Source of the DNA: Rhynchonema sp. JSB1_4
Taxonomy: Eukaryota; Nematoda; Chromadorea; Monhysterida; Xyalidae
Assembly (NCBI GenBank): GCA_030248065.1
Contig: JASAMV010000676.1
Coordinates: 1 to 64,000, forward strand
DNA: 64,000 nt
Reading direction: 5' to 3'
Positions 46,601-56,783 of this stretch are shown piece by piece. Position 1 is the first letter of the stretch. Every line of letters begins with the position of its first letter. Below the pieces are notes generated by a model. It worked only from the letters and a program-made list of their open reading frames with translations. It was not told the origin of the DNA and did no database searches. A program made the translations under genes and the position numbers.

Positions 46601-48561
46601 CATCAATCGGCTGCTTGATTCGATTGCTGAAACTGTTGGTCATGTTCGATATTTTTCATGGACTTTTTTACAAAGGGTGATATTTTCGAAACGGTGTAAA
46701 GGTCAGTTGGGTGTAAGGGTCGGTGGAAAGCTCGGTCGACAGCTCAGTGTGATCGACCTATGTGTAAACTTGAAACATTCCACGTTAATAACAGGCAATG
46801 TTTCACGTTTACACCGAGCTACGCCGACCGTGCTTTCGACCGAACTTTACGCCAACCTTTGCGCCCAACTGACCTTTACACCGTTTCGAAAATTCCACCC
46901 AAAGACCTGAAATTAAATCATGAAATTTACAGAAAGGCAACGAAATCCCACTAAAACCGATCGGCAGTCGTTTGATGCAGAAGCAGACGTTCAGCGTGCA
47001 CGCTGGCTCAGACTCAAGTGGCGATATGATGTTCATGGAGGTATGTGTGTGTGTGTGCGAAAATCGCTAGGGCATCAACCCAAATATGGTTCACTTCAAT
47101 CAATGTGTCGGCAGGTTTGCGATGATGCGATTCTGGTGCGAGGCGTGAATGGTGCAGTGATCGAACGATGGTGGTATGAACGTTTGGTCAACATGACGTA
47201 TTCGCCGAAAACAAAGGTGTTGTGTTTGTGGCGAAGACACGGCGATGCGGTGCAGCTGGACAAATTCTATACAAGAAAGGTTGGGAAAGTACAAGTTGAA
47301 TCAGAATGGATTGCTGTTATGTATTTTCAGTGTTTTGTTGTGCATTTCTGTCCGTTTCAGTGTCGTGATCTGTACACCTGCATCAAATCGGCGATGGAGC
47401 GCGCTGCACTACGCGGCAATGGCGCCACACCCGGTCGTGATCTTGGAGGCGAGTTTCCGGTCGAGGATTTGGATAGTTGCCAAGGCGGACTCTTGCAAGT
47501 GCGAATCGACGGAATCTCGTTCGTGTTTCCGGAAACGAAGGTGGGTTTGCGAGAAAAAATGTTATTGTCGACAGCCTGTGCTTGTCTTTTTCGGGATTTG
47601 TACTGTACGTTGTACGTGCGTTTCAGCAACTCTACTTTCTTTTCTTTCACTCACTTCAGACCAAACCAGAGGTATGGTATGACCACGTGATATTGTGTTC
47701 GCACTTTAGTTTATTGCCGAAATATTCAACACATGCACGCCACCATCACGATATATCGGTTAAAAGCACCACTTCTTGCTGTATCTCAGTTTCCCCACAG
47801 AAACAGCTAGCCCGTGTCTAAATCCCACGTCGCCTGCACGTTTACCCAAATGATACATAAAAGAATAATTTAGTACTAGATCTAGTGGCTGATCGTTAGA
47901 AGGACTCCACATTGATGTTTTAGCTTGAAGTTTGAGGAAAGCGTGCTTTTGAACAAGTGCTGAATGCGGTAATATGTTACTTTTCAGTGGTTCGTTGAGT
48001 TGGCCAATATCAAGAAATGCAACACTCAGGGCGGAAACATATTTGTACTGGAGGAATATGGTTAGCAAACCTTCACACTTCACTTATATTGACAGATTAA
48101 ACTTGGCTATTGATACAGTCGTCAATTCAAGTGGTCAACTTTCGTCGTCAACTCAAGCAGCCCTAAACGAGCGCGAGAAATTGAGTTGACGATCTGAGCC
48201 GACGACAGTGCCAAGAGCCGTAAAATTAGTCTAACCAATTTCAGACCGTCTCCAACACAAATTGGTGCAGCGACGCTTTGCTTCGCAAATGGTAAGCTGG
48301 CTTGCAATTGTTGTAAAGCGTGTTTTCGAAAACTTGTGATTGCATGATTGCATTTTGCGTATGTTTCGGTGTGTGGCTGTGGTTGTTTGTGGTTGTGGTG
48401 GTGCACGTTTCGTTTCTTTTTCACTTTAGCAGCCGGCCAACGACCTGGCCTGGGCCGTACATCGCGTCTTTGCAGTGCGCACAGCATTACAGATGGAAAT
48501 GGGCAAAGATTATGATCCTCATTCGAGCGACAACATCAGTGTGATTTCAGACTCTTGCTGA
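37615..48561 (+). CDS. MADD: MADD / AEX-3 DENN-domain Rab3 guanine-nucleotide exchange factor
   Basis: Exchange factor for Rab3/Rab27 in synaptic vesicle and secretory traffic. Start ATG at 37615; exon 1 (to 37796) encodes [14 protein letters not shown], the DENN N-terminus. Further exons: 38127-38194, 38343-about 38535, 38939-39095 ([11 protein letters not shown]), 40683-40824 ([16 protein letters not shown]), 41044-41202, 41442-41573 ([12 protein letters not shown]), 41773-41949 ([12 protein letters not shown]), 42023-42115, 42192-42284, 42493-42699, 42756-42834, 42896-43055, 43130-43228, Ser/Pro-rich exons about 43313-44320, 44613-44807, 45155-45206, 45272-45409, a proline-rich exon from 45600, 45963-46100, 46165-46286 ([14 protein letters not shown]), 46350-46443, 46512-46641, 46932-47040, and 47115-47280 ([20 protein letters not shown]). 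The final exons start at 47361, 47988, 48246 and about 48430, with TGA at 48559-48561. The order matches human MADD end to end. An AAATAAA signal is at about 49259. Confidence 0.95.
39148..39838 (+). mobile_element. Non-autonomous Helitron-like element, plus orientation
   Basis: It begins TCTATACTACTAAAAC after an A and ends with an ACGGGTCCCGT hairpin followed by CTAG before a T. This is the TC...CTAG layout with A/T insertion typical of Helitrons. The interior is a pyrimidine-rich array of cttcccttccctcc-type units. It lies in a MADD intron, with no rep/helicase frame. Confidence 0.8.
39942..40578 (-). mobile_element. Non-autonomous Helitron-like element, minus orientation
   Basis: It is the inverted partner of the element at 39148. 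On the minus strand it reads from TCTATACTACT (40578) to the same ACGGGTCCCGT hairpin and CTAG (39942), and again lies between A and T. The purine-rich interior is the complement of the other copy. The two elements are 103 bp apart in one MADD intron. Confidence 0.8.
46676..46899. mobile_element. Foldback MITE (GGTG...CACC family), copy 2
   Basis: It belongs to the same family as the element at 34547. A perfect 5-bp duplication CAAAG (46671-46675 and 46900-46904) flanks GGTGATATTTTCGAAACGG at the left and its complement at the right. It lies in a MADD intron. Confidence 0.88.
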
Positions 48562-49258
48562 CTAATGCGTGATATAATGCTCGGAAAATAATGCTGATCT
48601 CAGCTTTTCATTGATTTTTTTATTCGATGTTGTAATGATGCAAAATAGTCTATACGTTGTGGCATTTTCACTTTCCGTTATATTGTGCTTTCCATCCAAA
48701 GTTTCGATTTTGTTCAGCTTGCTTGCAATGATGTCATGTCTTGCCATGTCATACGATACTAAAGAGCCAAACAGTGCGACGAACCATATTCCGTCTATTT
48801 TGCTATTCAGGCCGACCAGATTTGCTATGCCGTGCTGTGTGTGTTTTCCTACGTCGCCGCACAGAATCATCAGAAAAACGCCAAATCTCAGCAGCAATGA
48901 TATTATACGCGTATACTGGGAGCATGCTCCAACTTTGCTTCATCATATATTTCATTTAGTACCAATATCATTGAGTGGTTCTCGATTCTTGTGTATTCCT
49001 ATATTCCTATATCAGCAGACAATTTTTAGGAAGCCTCGTTTTGAAAGCAATCTTCTAAAAGCTGATCACTGAAGTTACGGTACGATTTCTCCAGTCACAC
49101 AAGCTGTCAACCTTCTGGTACTTTCTGTGTGTGTGAACCATATTACGGTGTTTTGCCGCTGTACATTTTTCGTTCTTGTATCACACTGTTGCACTGTTTT
49201 CCCGGTGTTATGGCTCTTGAATTTTTGCTGCTCTCGACTATGTAATTATCGTGAAGCG

Positions 49259-49265
49259 AAATAAA
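49259..49265 (+). promoter_or_regulatory. Likely polyadenylation signal of the MADD transcript
   Basis: AAATAAA lies about 700 bases after the MADD stop codon and before the convergent TTL gene that ends at 49458. No exon is recognised in between, so 48562 to about 49280 is read as 3' untranslated region. Confidence 0.4.
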
Positions 49266-49457
49266 GTCCATTCCGTTAAAAGTGTAGTGTTTATTCAACC
49301 ATCAAAGTCAAACTAATGTCAGTTATGTGGTATATGTATGTAGGTGTGGTTGATTTTGAGACATGGTTCACTTTTCAAAAAACACGTATGCGCACACACA
49401 TAGAGAACAAAGAAATTAAATATTTTTGAACGAAATAAAGATGAGACAACCACAGAT

Positions 49458-50353
49458 TTATTTGTGAATGCAATCCCTCTCCTCGTCATCCAACTCCACC
49501 TCCAAGTTGACGGTGCCCAGCTGGAAGTCTTCACGTGAATTGATGTACTTGTCGGGGATTATGACTTTGAGTCGACGTTGGCACGGCTGCAAACGGGGTA
49601 AAAAATTATGGAAGTTGCCGTCAAACTCACTCCAGTGCATCTGCTTCACATGGTGCACAATTTTCGACATATATTTTTGGTCTCCTGCACAAAACAAGTG
49701 TGACACTACCACTGAGTATACATACACCGACGTGCCACTGACCAGTCCGTGATCATTACAATCGTGATAGGCCTTCAACCGAGGGTCGATGCTGGTCAGC
49801 TCACGCGTTTCGCCCGACAAGCGGAAGTAGCCCTGCTGGTCCGTGTAGCCGGCGTCAAGCTCGTCGTCCGGGTCCGGGCCTGAGTAGTTTCGTAGGTACT
49901 GTACATACTGCTGCGTTTTGACAACCAACAGTACTTTTTCTATTCTCTGTTGAGGCTCACAGACTTAAGGCCTAACTATACTTCGTTCTCTCAGAGAACA
50001 AAGAACAAATTCTCACACGCTGATTGGCTGTTGAACATATGTACGTGGACCAATCAGCGCGCGAGAATTTGTTCTTTGTTCTCTGAGAGAACGAGGTATA
50101 GTTAGGCCCTTAGGGTTAGGCTGTGAGCTCGACTGCGCTTGCTACATTTGGAGAACGAAACCAGCGCCTCAAACGGATTCATTCATCCCAATCACACACC
50201 TGTATCATCATCCACCAGTTTCACCCTGACATTGGCGGCCGGCACGTTACCGCACAGCAGTTTGCCGGATGCCGAAACACGTTGTTTGCGAAAGGCCAGA
50301 CAAAAAGGCAGGAGGGTCAAAGTGAGCAGGAGAAGGATCAGGGCCAGTTTCAT
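49458..50353 (-). CDS. Transthyretin-like family protein 1
   Basis: Secreted nematode TTL protein (PF01060), 139 residues. Exons 50353-50200, 49879-49743 and 49586-49458 sum to 420 nt. Signal peptide MKLALILLLLTLTLLPFCLA, then FRKQRVSASGKLLCG, the acidic turn GPDPDDELDAGYTD, YHDCNDHG and PCQRRLKVIIPDKYI; the four family cysteines are present in CG, HDC, PCQ and RDC. The last intron falls just before PCQR, as in the other genes of the cluster. TTL proteins share a transthyretin-like beta fold and are thought to act extracellularly; the ligand is unknown here. Very similar to the copy at 51154. Confidence 0.94.
49967..50113. mobile_element. 147-bp foldback MITE
   Basis: Arms of about 60 bp are almost perfect complements (CCTAACTATACTTCGTTCTC at the left, GAGAACGAGGTATAGTTAGG at the right), with TTA on both outer sides. 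The TTA duplication and short palindromic form suggest a Harbinger/Tourist-type MITE. It lies just upstream of the TTL gene starting at 50353, in the 5' half of that gene's first intron and second-exon flank. Confidence 0.75.
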
Positions 50354-51153
50354 GGTACTGATTATTTGGAGCGTTGTGAGAAACAACTGATTTGTACCTG
50401 AAGAATGAAACGTCACATTCACGCTCTTGAAAGGGAACTATTTTGAAGTATACAGTATGTATGTATGTTGAAATTACAGTGTAAGTCTTTGACATACATA
50501 GACAAATCAAGTCAAGCTTGGCAGTCCATTGCACAGAAATAATCTGTTTTTTTGCTACATAACATGGGTGACGGCTATGTGAAAACAATGACAATCAAAT
50601 CACCACAACTGAAGCCTGATTATATACAGAATTTTTGAAGTCAACGTCATTTAGCTCTACAATCGTACAATGTCCAAATGACGGCGGAAAATAACGAAGC
50701 ACAACAGCTCAATACAAAACGTGCATCGAATCAAACAAACACAAAAATCTGTGCTTTCGACCACAAGGCACAGTGTGCGCCCTTATCAGCGCAAGAGGCC
50801 GGATGCTGCTGGTGTTTCCGCCGGTAAACATGTTGTGCACACCACTCAACCCAGGTAGCACAAATCAACAACAAAGCACTGATTAGAGCGTCAATGTGGC
50901 AAGCGTTTGTCCATTTACATGCTCTATTTTAGCTAGAAACTAGGAAACATTTGAGTAAATAATGCAAACGGAAAGTTCTTAAGTGACAATTCTGAGAAGT
51001 ACACTGCGCTAAAGTGCGCAAGGTGTTCTGGAAGCACGTGTCCATCTAAAGCATATTCGCACTGGCGATGGTCTGATGCACCACCAGTCCGTAAGAACAG
51101 GTCGGAAACGGACGGCGAAAAACATGCTGTACAACTAAACTCATTGCAGACCA

Positions 51154-52081
51154 ATGCGCAAAATGTGGTCTCGACTGTTCACTGTGATCGTGTGCCTTGG
51201 CCTGTTACCATCGTGTTCGGCCTTTCGCAAACAACGAGTGGCCGTTTCCGGCACGTTCCTGTGCGGCAGTCAACCAGCGTCAGGTGTCAGGATCAAGCTC
51301 ATCGATGACGATACTGGTAAACTGGGGGTCCGTTTTGCAGGCTTAAATTTTAACATCAGCCAATTGTCAACCCTGCTGTAAACAAACATGATTGGGATAG
51401 GAACCGGGGACAAATTATAGTGCATAATGAAGGGTCACCGTAGAGCGCACCGTGTACATATGTATGTACCTCGTTGGTTGTGCGCAGGCCCGGATCCCGA
51501 CGACGAGCTGGACGCTGGCTACACAGACACTTCGGGTCGATTCCGTCTGGCGGGTGAGACACGCGAGCTCACAACCATCGACCCTCGCATCAAGGCGTAT
51601 CACGATTGTAACGATCACGGAATTGTGAGTTGTTCTGGCGGCTTGGTGGTTGAGGTACATATATTGTGGGGACTATATGGTATGTACATACGTAGTTCAG
51701 GCGAACTTTGAGCCTCTTTCGTCGTATGTGTTCTGACTTGGGAGTGGGCGATTTTTACCACACTTCCGGTGAAAAAGAGGCTCGCGCACAATATGTGTGT
51801 GCAGAAAACTTATCCGCAAACTATGCTTCAACTGAAAGCTGGATGTCGCGTATGCTTTTCAACATCCACACAAATTTGCTCACAAAAATACCTATGCTGG
51901 TGCATGTAGTAGTTGCCGTCAACTTCATTTCTCTCACTTCAATTTATTCTTTCAGCCTTGTCAGCGAAGACTGAAGATCCTAATTCCCGACAAGTACATC
52001 AACTCGAACAAGGACTTTGAATTGGGCACGATAAACTTGGAAGTGGAAATGGATGATGAAGAAAGAGATTGTATTCACTAA
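51154..52081 (+). CDS. Transthyretin-like family protein 2
   Basis: Secreted TTL protein, 141 residues. Exons 51154-51316, 51488-51624 and 51956-52081 sum to 426 nt. The signal peptide ends at about SCSA, followed by FRKQRVAVSGTFLCG, GPDPDDELDAGYTD, YHDCNDHG and PCQRRLKILIPDKYI. Intron positions are identical to those of TTL 1, on the other strand, so the two genes are divergently arranged copies, start codons about 800 bp apart. A second in-frame ATG at 51163 could also be the start. Confidence 0.93.
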
Positions 52082-52489
52082 ATGATGCAAAGGTTCTTTC
52101 TGCCGTGCGTGACTTCGTTTTTGTTTAGTTCAGCACCAATGTGCCTAGATATTGTCGCACACTTGGGTACTCTTCCCATTGTTCCTCTCCTCTAGGTTGT
52201 CCTTTCGGTTTATGCATATACGCGTTTGTTTCGAATAAAACGCTTACTAATGGTTGCGCCTTGATTGTAACTATTGGCGTTTGGTGTGTGGAATGAGCAT
52301 CGATTGTAATGCAATACAAAAAGGAATTGTTCATACCTACACAAGACCAAGCGGTTGCTAATCGGATGTCTCCGTACCCGTTTGATACGGAACACAATAA
52401 ACGACAGGATTACATAAATTGTTCAATCACAAGGTCATTGATGAATAATTGATGTCCATACAAGCCTACAAAACACGTCATACCAGAAT

Positions 52490-53128
52490 TTACAAGAATT
52501 TTCTGTGAATACAGTCCCTCTCTTCGCCCTCTTGTTTTGGCTCGAGATTCACTGTGCCCAAGTTGAAGTCTTCGTTGGAATTGATGTATTTGTCTGGGAT
52601 GACGAATTTCCATTTACGCTGGCACGGCTGTAATGTCAGGCGCACCATTTAAAAAATTATTTTTAAAGTTAATTTTTTTAGTTTTTAATTTATTTCATTT
52701 CCGATCATCTCTAAAACTACATTGTGTACCTACGAAAGGTCAAACCTTTTCAACTCCCATCAGCTTATCATTGCAATCGTGGTAGATCTTGAGTTCCGGA
52801 TCAATGTTCGTTAGTTCACGAGTTGCACCCGACAATCGGAAATTGCCATATTTGTCCGTGTAGCCGGAATCCAGCTCATCGTCGGGGTCAGGACCTGAAG
52901 ACTCAGAGAAACTTCAGCTTCATGCACTGTGTATGACAACATTGTGAATAACCACATTGAGTATCTTAACTAACCAGAATCTTCATCCACCAATTTCACT
53001 TTAACGCCGACAGCCGGCGAATTGCCGCACATCAACCTGCCCTTTGCCGATACTCGCTGTTTACGAATGGAAAAGCACGAGTGGACGAGCGCCAAGCATA
53101 TAGCCAAAACCAATATCAATTTGGACAT
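52490..53128 (-). CDS. Transthyretin-like family protein 3 (left arm of an inverted duplication)
   Basis: Secreted TTL protein, 146 residues. Exons 53128-52975, 52894-52746 and 52627-52490 sum to 441 nt. It encodes MSKLILVLAICLALVHSC, IRKQRVSAKGRLMCG, GPDPDDELDSGYTD, YHDCNDKLMG and PCQRKWKFVIPDKYI. It is nearly the same protein as the gene at 53859, with the same exon lengths. A TATAAATA sequence on the minus strand near 53218-53226 lies about 95 bp upstream of the start and is mirrored in the other arm. Confidence 0.93.
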
Positions 53129-53858
53129 GATTTCGGTGATTTTGGATGTGAATGGGGATTGTAATCTGGTTCGATTGGATTTGAAAGAATGATTTGACTT
53201 CTGAGCCGAAAGTTTGCATATTTATAGTTTACTCCTTCGACAACAAAATTGACTCAACTCTTGTTTTGGCCACCCAGTTCTTTTGTTCATCCAGTGTTGC
53301 ATGTGTGATCAATTTCACATTTTAAAATCAGCATTCAAATGACGCAATGTTGGTGTACGAAATATTTGAACATTCCTTAGCAGCAAACCTACTCACAACA
53401 CTTTTTCGAGAACGCTTGGTTGTCTAGACTGTAAGCAAGAATGACTAAAACTTCATTCGGATAATATCCGCAGTCTAAAATGAGAGTTATACAGGTGAGA
53501 ATGACAAGCTGTACAGGAGTCACGGCAATAAAGAAATCGGCTAACGTAACGTTTGGTATAATACAAGAAGCTTAACACAAAAAGTGTTCAACGGTATACA
53601 GTGCAAACATTACCACACAATTTGCGTCAGTTCAATTGTGATTTGACTTGATCACAATGGTATTGGTGTACAAGCAAAGGAATTGCGTGACCAAAAAACA
53701 GTTGACTCAAATTTTGTTGTTGGGGAGTGGCGGTGCAGGAACCTATAAATGTGGGAACAATCGGTTCGAAAGTCATATCATTCGTTCAAATCCAATCGAA
53801 CTAGATCACAGGGTATTCCGATCACAATCCCCCATTCACATCCAAAATCACCGAAATC

Positions 53859-54447
53859 ATGTCCAAATTGATATTGGTTTTGGCCATGTGCTTAGCGCTC
53901 GTCCACTCGTGCTTTTCCATTCGTAAACAGCGAGTGTCGGCAAAGGGCAGGTTGATGTGCGGCAATTCGCCGGCTGTCGGCGTTAAAGTGAAATTGGTGG
54001 ATGAAGATACTGGTTGGTGATGGCAAACAGACGAATTTGGTTCACTCTCTCGTTTGTCGACGTTTTCTACTGACGCATATATTTCCAGGTCCTGACCCCG
54101 ACGATGAGCTGGATTCCGGCTACACGGACAAATATGGCAATTTCCGATTGTCGGGTGCAACTCGTGAACTAACGAACATTGATCCGGAGCTCAAGATCTA
54201 CCACGATTGCAATGATTACATAGCCGGAGTACCAATGGTTAGAATTTAACATTTGGCGTTGTTTCAAAGATTATCGCTCCATTTTTGCTCAATGACAAAC
54301 CAACTGCAGCCGTGCCAACGCAAATGGAAATACGTCATCCCAGACAAATACATCAATTCCAATGAAGACTTCAACTTGGGCACAGTGAATCTCGAGCCAA
54401 AACAACCGGGCGAAGAGAGGGACTGTATTCACAGAAAATTCTTGTAA
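53859..54447 (+). CDS. Transthyretin-like family protein 4 (right arm of an inverted duplication)
   Basis: Secreted TTL protein, 146 residues. Exons 53859-54012, 54089-54237 and 54310-54447 (154, 149 and 138 nt, as in TTL 3). MSKLILVLAMCLALVHSC and the downstream family motifs are almost unchanged from TTL 3. The main difference is the segment before the last intron, YHDCNDYIAGVPM here against YHDCNDKLMGVEK there. A CTATAAATG box lies about 115 bp upstream. Confidence 0.93.
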
Positions 54448-55218
54448 ACTCTGCTTTCACTCTTCACCGCATATCACATGTAAAACACGGGAAATTCTTA
54501 AGTCGCCAAGTGTTTCTGTCGCTTTCACATGGTAAAGCGTGATGACAAGAATAATGTTGATTGTAAAATAAGGATGATGGTGAAAATCTTTCTGCCCGTT
54601 GCACCCATGTTTTTTGCTTGGATTTCCCGGAAGCACTATACCGATCCTACCGTGCTCTTTTCCTGCTTTGTCTCGGTTATGTTTTTCGGTCGGGACGTGT
54701 TAATAAAACAATGTTCATAAGCACGCGTCTTTCAAGCTTTGGGACCTACAGTATTCGCTGACAACACCTTTGGGGGACAGTATATCTCTGCCTCACGTAA
54801 GGAAACCATACAATTACACCGTTGCAAACGCGTTAAGCTCATCACAAGACTGTCATAAATGACCACAGCTAAAAGTACAGCCGTAAAAGAAGCATGCACT
54901 GCAGACAGTTTGGTGTGTTCAAACTTTTCTTGTTCACAAACAGTTTGTTTTTTCTGACCCTTACGTACTGTACCTGCCGTATGTCAGGTAATTTAGGCCA
55001 CCGATAGTTCGAACTTGATTTGATAAAGATCATTGCAGCGTCTTTCATCATGAAACGGGTTATGGACGCATTTTGGGCGTTTTCACTCTTGAAGACACTT
55101 TTTCTGCTCTCAGTTTTGGCGGCGTTCAGTGACTTTCAAATTTAAATAGCAGCAAGTCACGTAGTAACGTATTCACCAAGGAACATATAATTTTTCTCCA
55201 TTGTAGCAAAATCCAAAA

Positions 55219-56172
55219 ATGTTTGCCAAACTGACCGTTTCAATCTTGACCATTTTGGTTCTGATGCGATGCAGTTACGCAGATCACGTGACTGCAACGG
55301 GAAAATTTGTTTGCGGGAGAACGCCGGCCAAGGGTGCGAAGATCGTACTCGTCGAGAGGGACACACGTGAGCAACACCGAAGAATTAACCTGTTCCGAAT
55401 AATCGGATGAGAATGAGATTTTAACTCGAAAGTTTTACTAGCAAGCCTGAGTGCTTTTGTAATATTGTATTGCCTTATATAGGTATGTATATATTCAGCC
55501 AACGAAAGTGAGCCTAAAGGTGCGCTTGTACTGTACCTATATGTGCTTCACTCGTTCATTCTGTTCCTCGCAACGAGTATAAGCGCACCTTAAATCGATA
55601 CACAAATTCTTTGCCCAATTACAGTTTTCAACGACAAGCTGAATACGGTTTTCGCGGACGCTTCGGGCGAATTTGAAGTTTCTGGCGCGCAGGATGAGTG
55701 GTTAGGCCCGGACTTCGCACTGGAAATCTATCACGATTGCAACGATCTCGGATACGTGAGTCGTGTCGCATACGGTTCGCTGTTCTGTTGTTGAGCACGA
55801 AATTGCAGCACACCGAACTGCGTTCTAAAACTATCTTGGTATGGAAAGTTGATGATCTGATCGGATGATGCATATGCTGTGTACTGTATAACGCATAATT
55901 GATCCCTGATTGCCGTTTGTGAATGAGCGTAACGTTGGTGTTTGTTAAACACAAACAACACCAAATACACTCTCGCGTGACCGAGACACATGTCAGATTT
56001 TCGCGAATTAAAAAACATTTTTCAGCCGTGCCAACGTCGCATCGACATCAACATTCCCAAGAAGTACCACGACAAAGGTGTGTTTGACGTGGGAACCATG
56101 AATCTTGAAGCTGAAATGGCCGGCGAATCTCGTGACTGCTTCAATCATCATCATAAACATCATCATCATTAG
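55219..56172 (+). CDS. Transthyretin-like family protein 5, with a histidine-rich tail
   Basis: Secreted TTL protein, 141 residues. Exons 55219-55366, 55625-55755 and 56026-56172 sum to 426 nt. Signal peptide MFAKLTVSILTILVLMRCSYA, then HVTATGKFVCG, YHDCNDLGY and PCQRRIDINIPKKY. The usual PDPDDELD turn is absent, replaced by FNDKLNTVFADASGEFEV. The chain ends RDCFNHHHKHHHH: seven histidines and a lysine after the last family cysteine, which could bind metal ions (inference). Confidence 0.9.
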
Positions 56173-56783
56173 AATACAGAATCTGTGAAATACTAAAATT
56201 TGAAATTACATAACATTTGAAGGTTAACCCATTTGAGTGCCTTTCTGTCTTGAGGTGTCCAAGGGTGCCCACATTTGAAATTCCCTGTCAGACGGAACAT
56301 TGTAGCCATTCATGCATTGGGCCTATCCTCTAGGTTTTGCCCTTGCGTTTTGCTCGCATGGCCGTGTGTAATTGATGTTTTAATCGTATTCAGTACTGCG
56401 GATTTACTACTTTCTTCATTTCTTATGTGTTTCTTCGTAATTTTTTAATGTATGTACTCTTATTTCACGTGTTTCACCTTTATTTTCGTTTTCAAGTTAC
56501 ACTGTCCGCTCTGTTCCCCCGAAATAGTCGTTTATTGTCACTCATTTTCGTATTTGAAATAACAATTGACACACGGTGTTGTATACTTGATTTGGTGGCG
56601 ATACAGGCCGAACGGTCTTGACGTTGACTTTGCAACGATCTGTGCCAGAAACAGGTTTTGGGCGCAACTCGGCTTTGTAGAAATCACAGGTGCACACACA
56701 CTATCATTTTTAAAGTTCATCCCTTAAATAAAAATTCAGCAAACTACTACCATTCAATACTGTTCCGAGTAAGGGTACCGAAA

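Larger units (their letters stand above)
52490..54460. repeat. Head-to-head inverted duplication carrying TTL 3 and TTL 4
   Basis: The arms (about 53226-52490 and 53740-54447) contain the two genes, their introns and about 100 bp of upstream DNA with the TATA-like box. They are separated by about 500 bp of unrelated spacer. Upstream arm sequences such as ttcaaatccaatcgaac are recognisably the same on both sides. Confidence 0.85.

Noticed and set aside
48611..49072. Open frame of 153 codons with hydrophobic stretches just after MADD
   Set aside because: It follows the MADD stop and precedes its probable poly(A) signal, has poor codon bias and no family resemblance; best read as 3' untranslated region.
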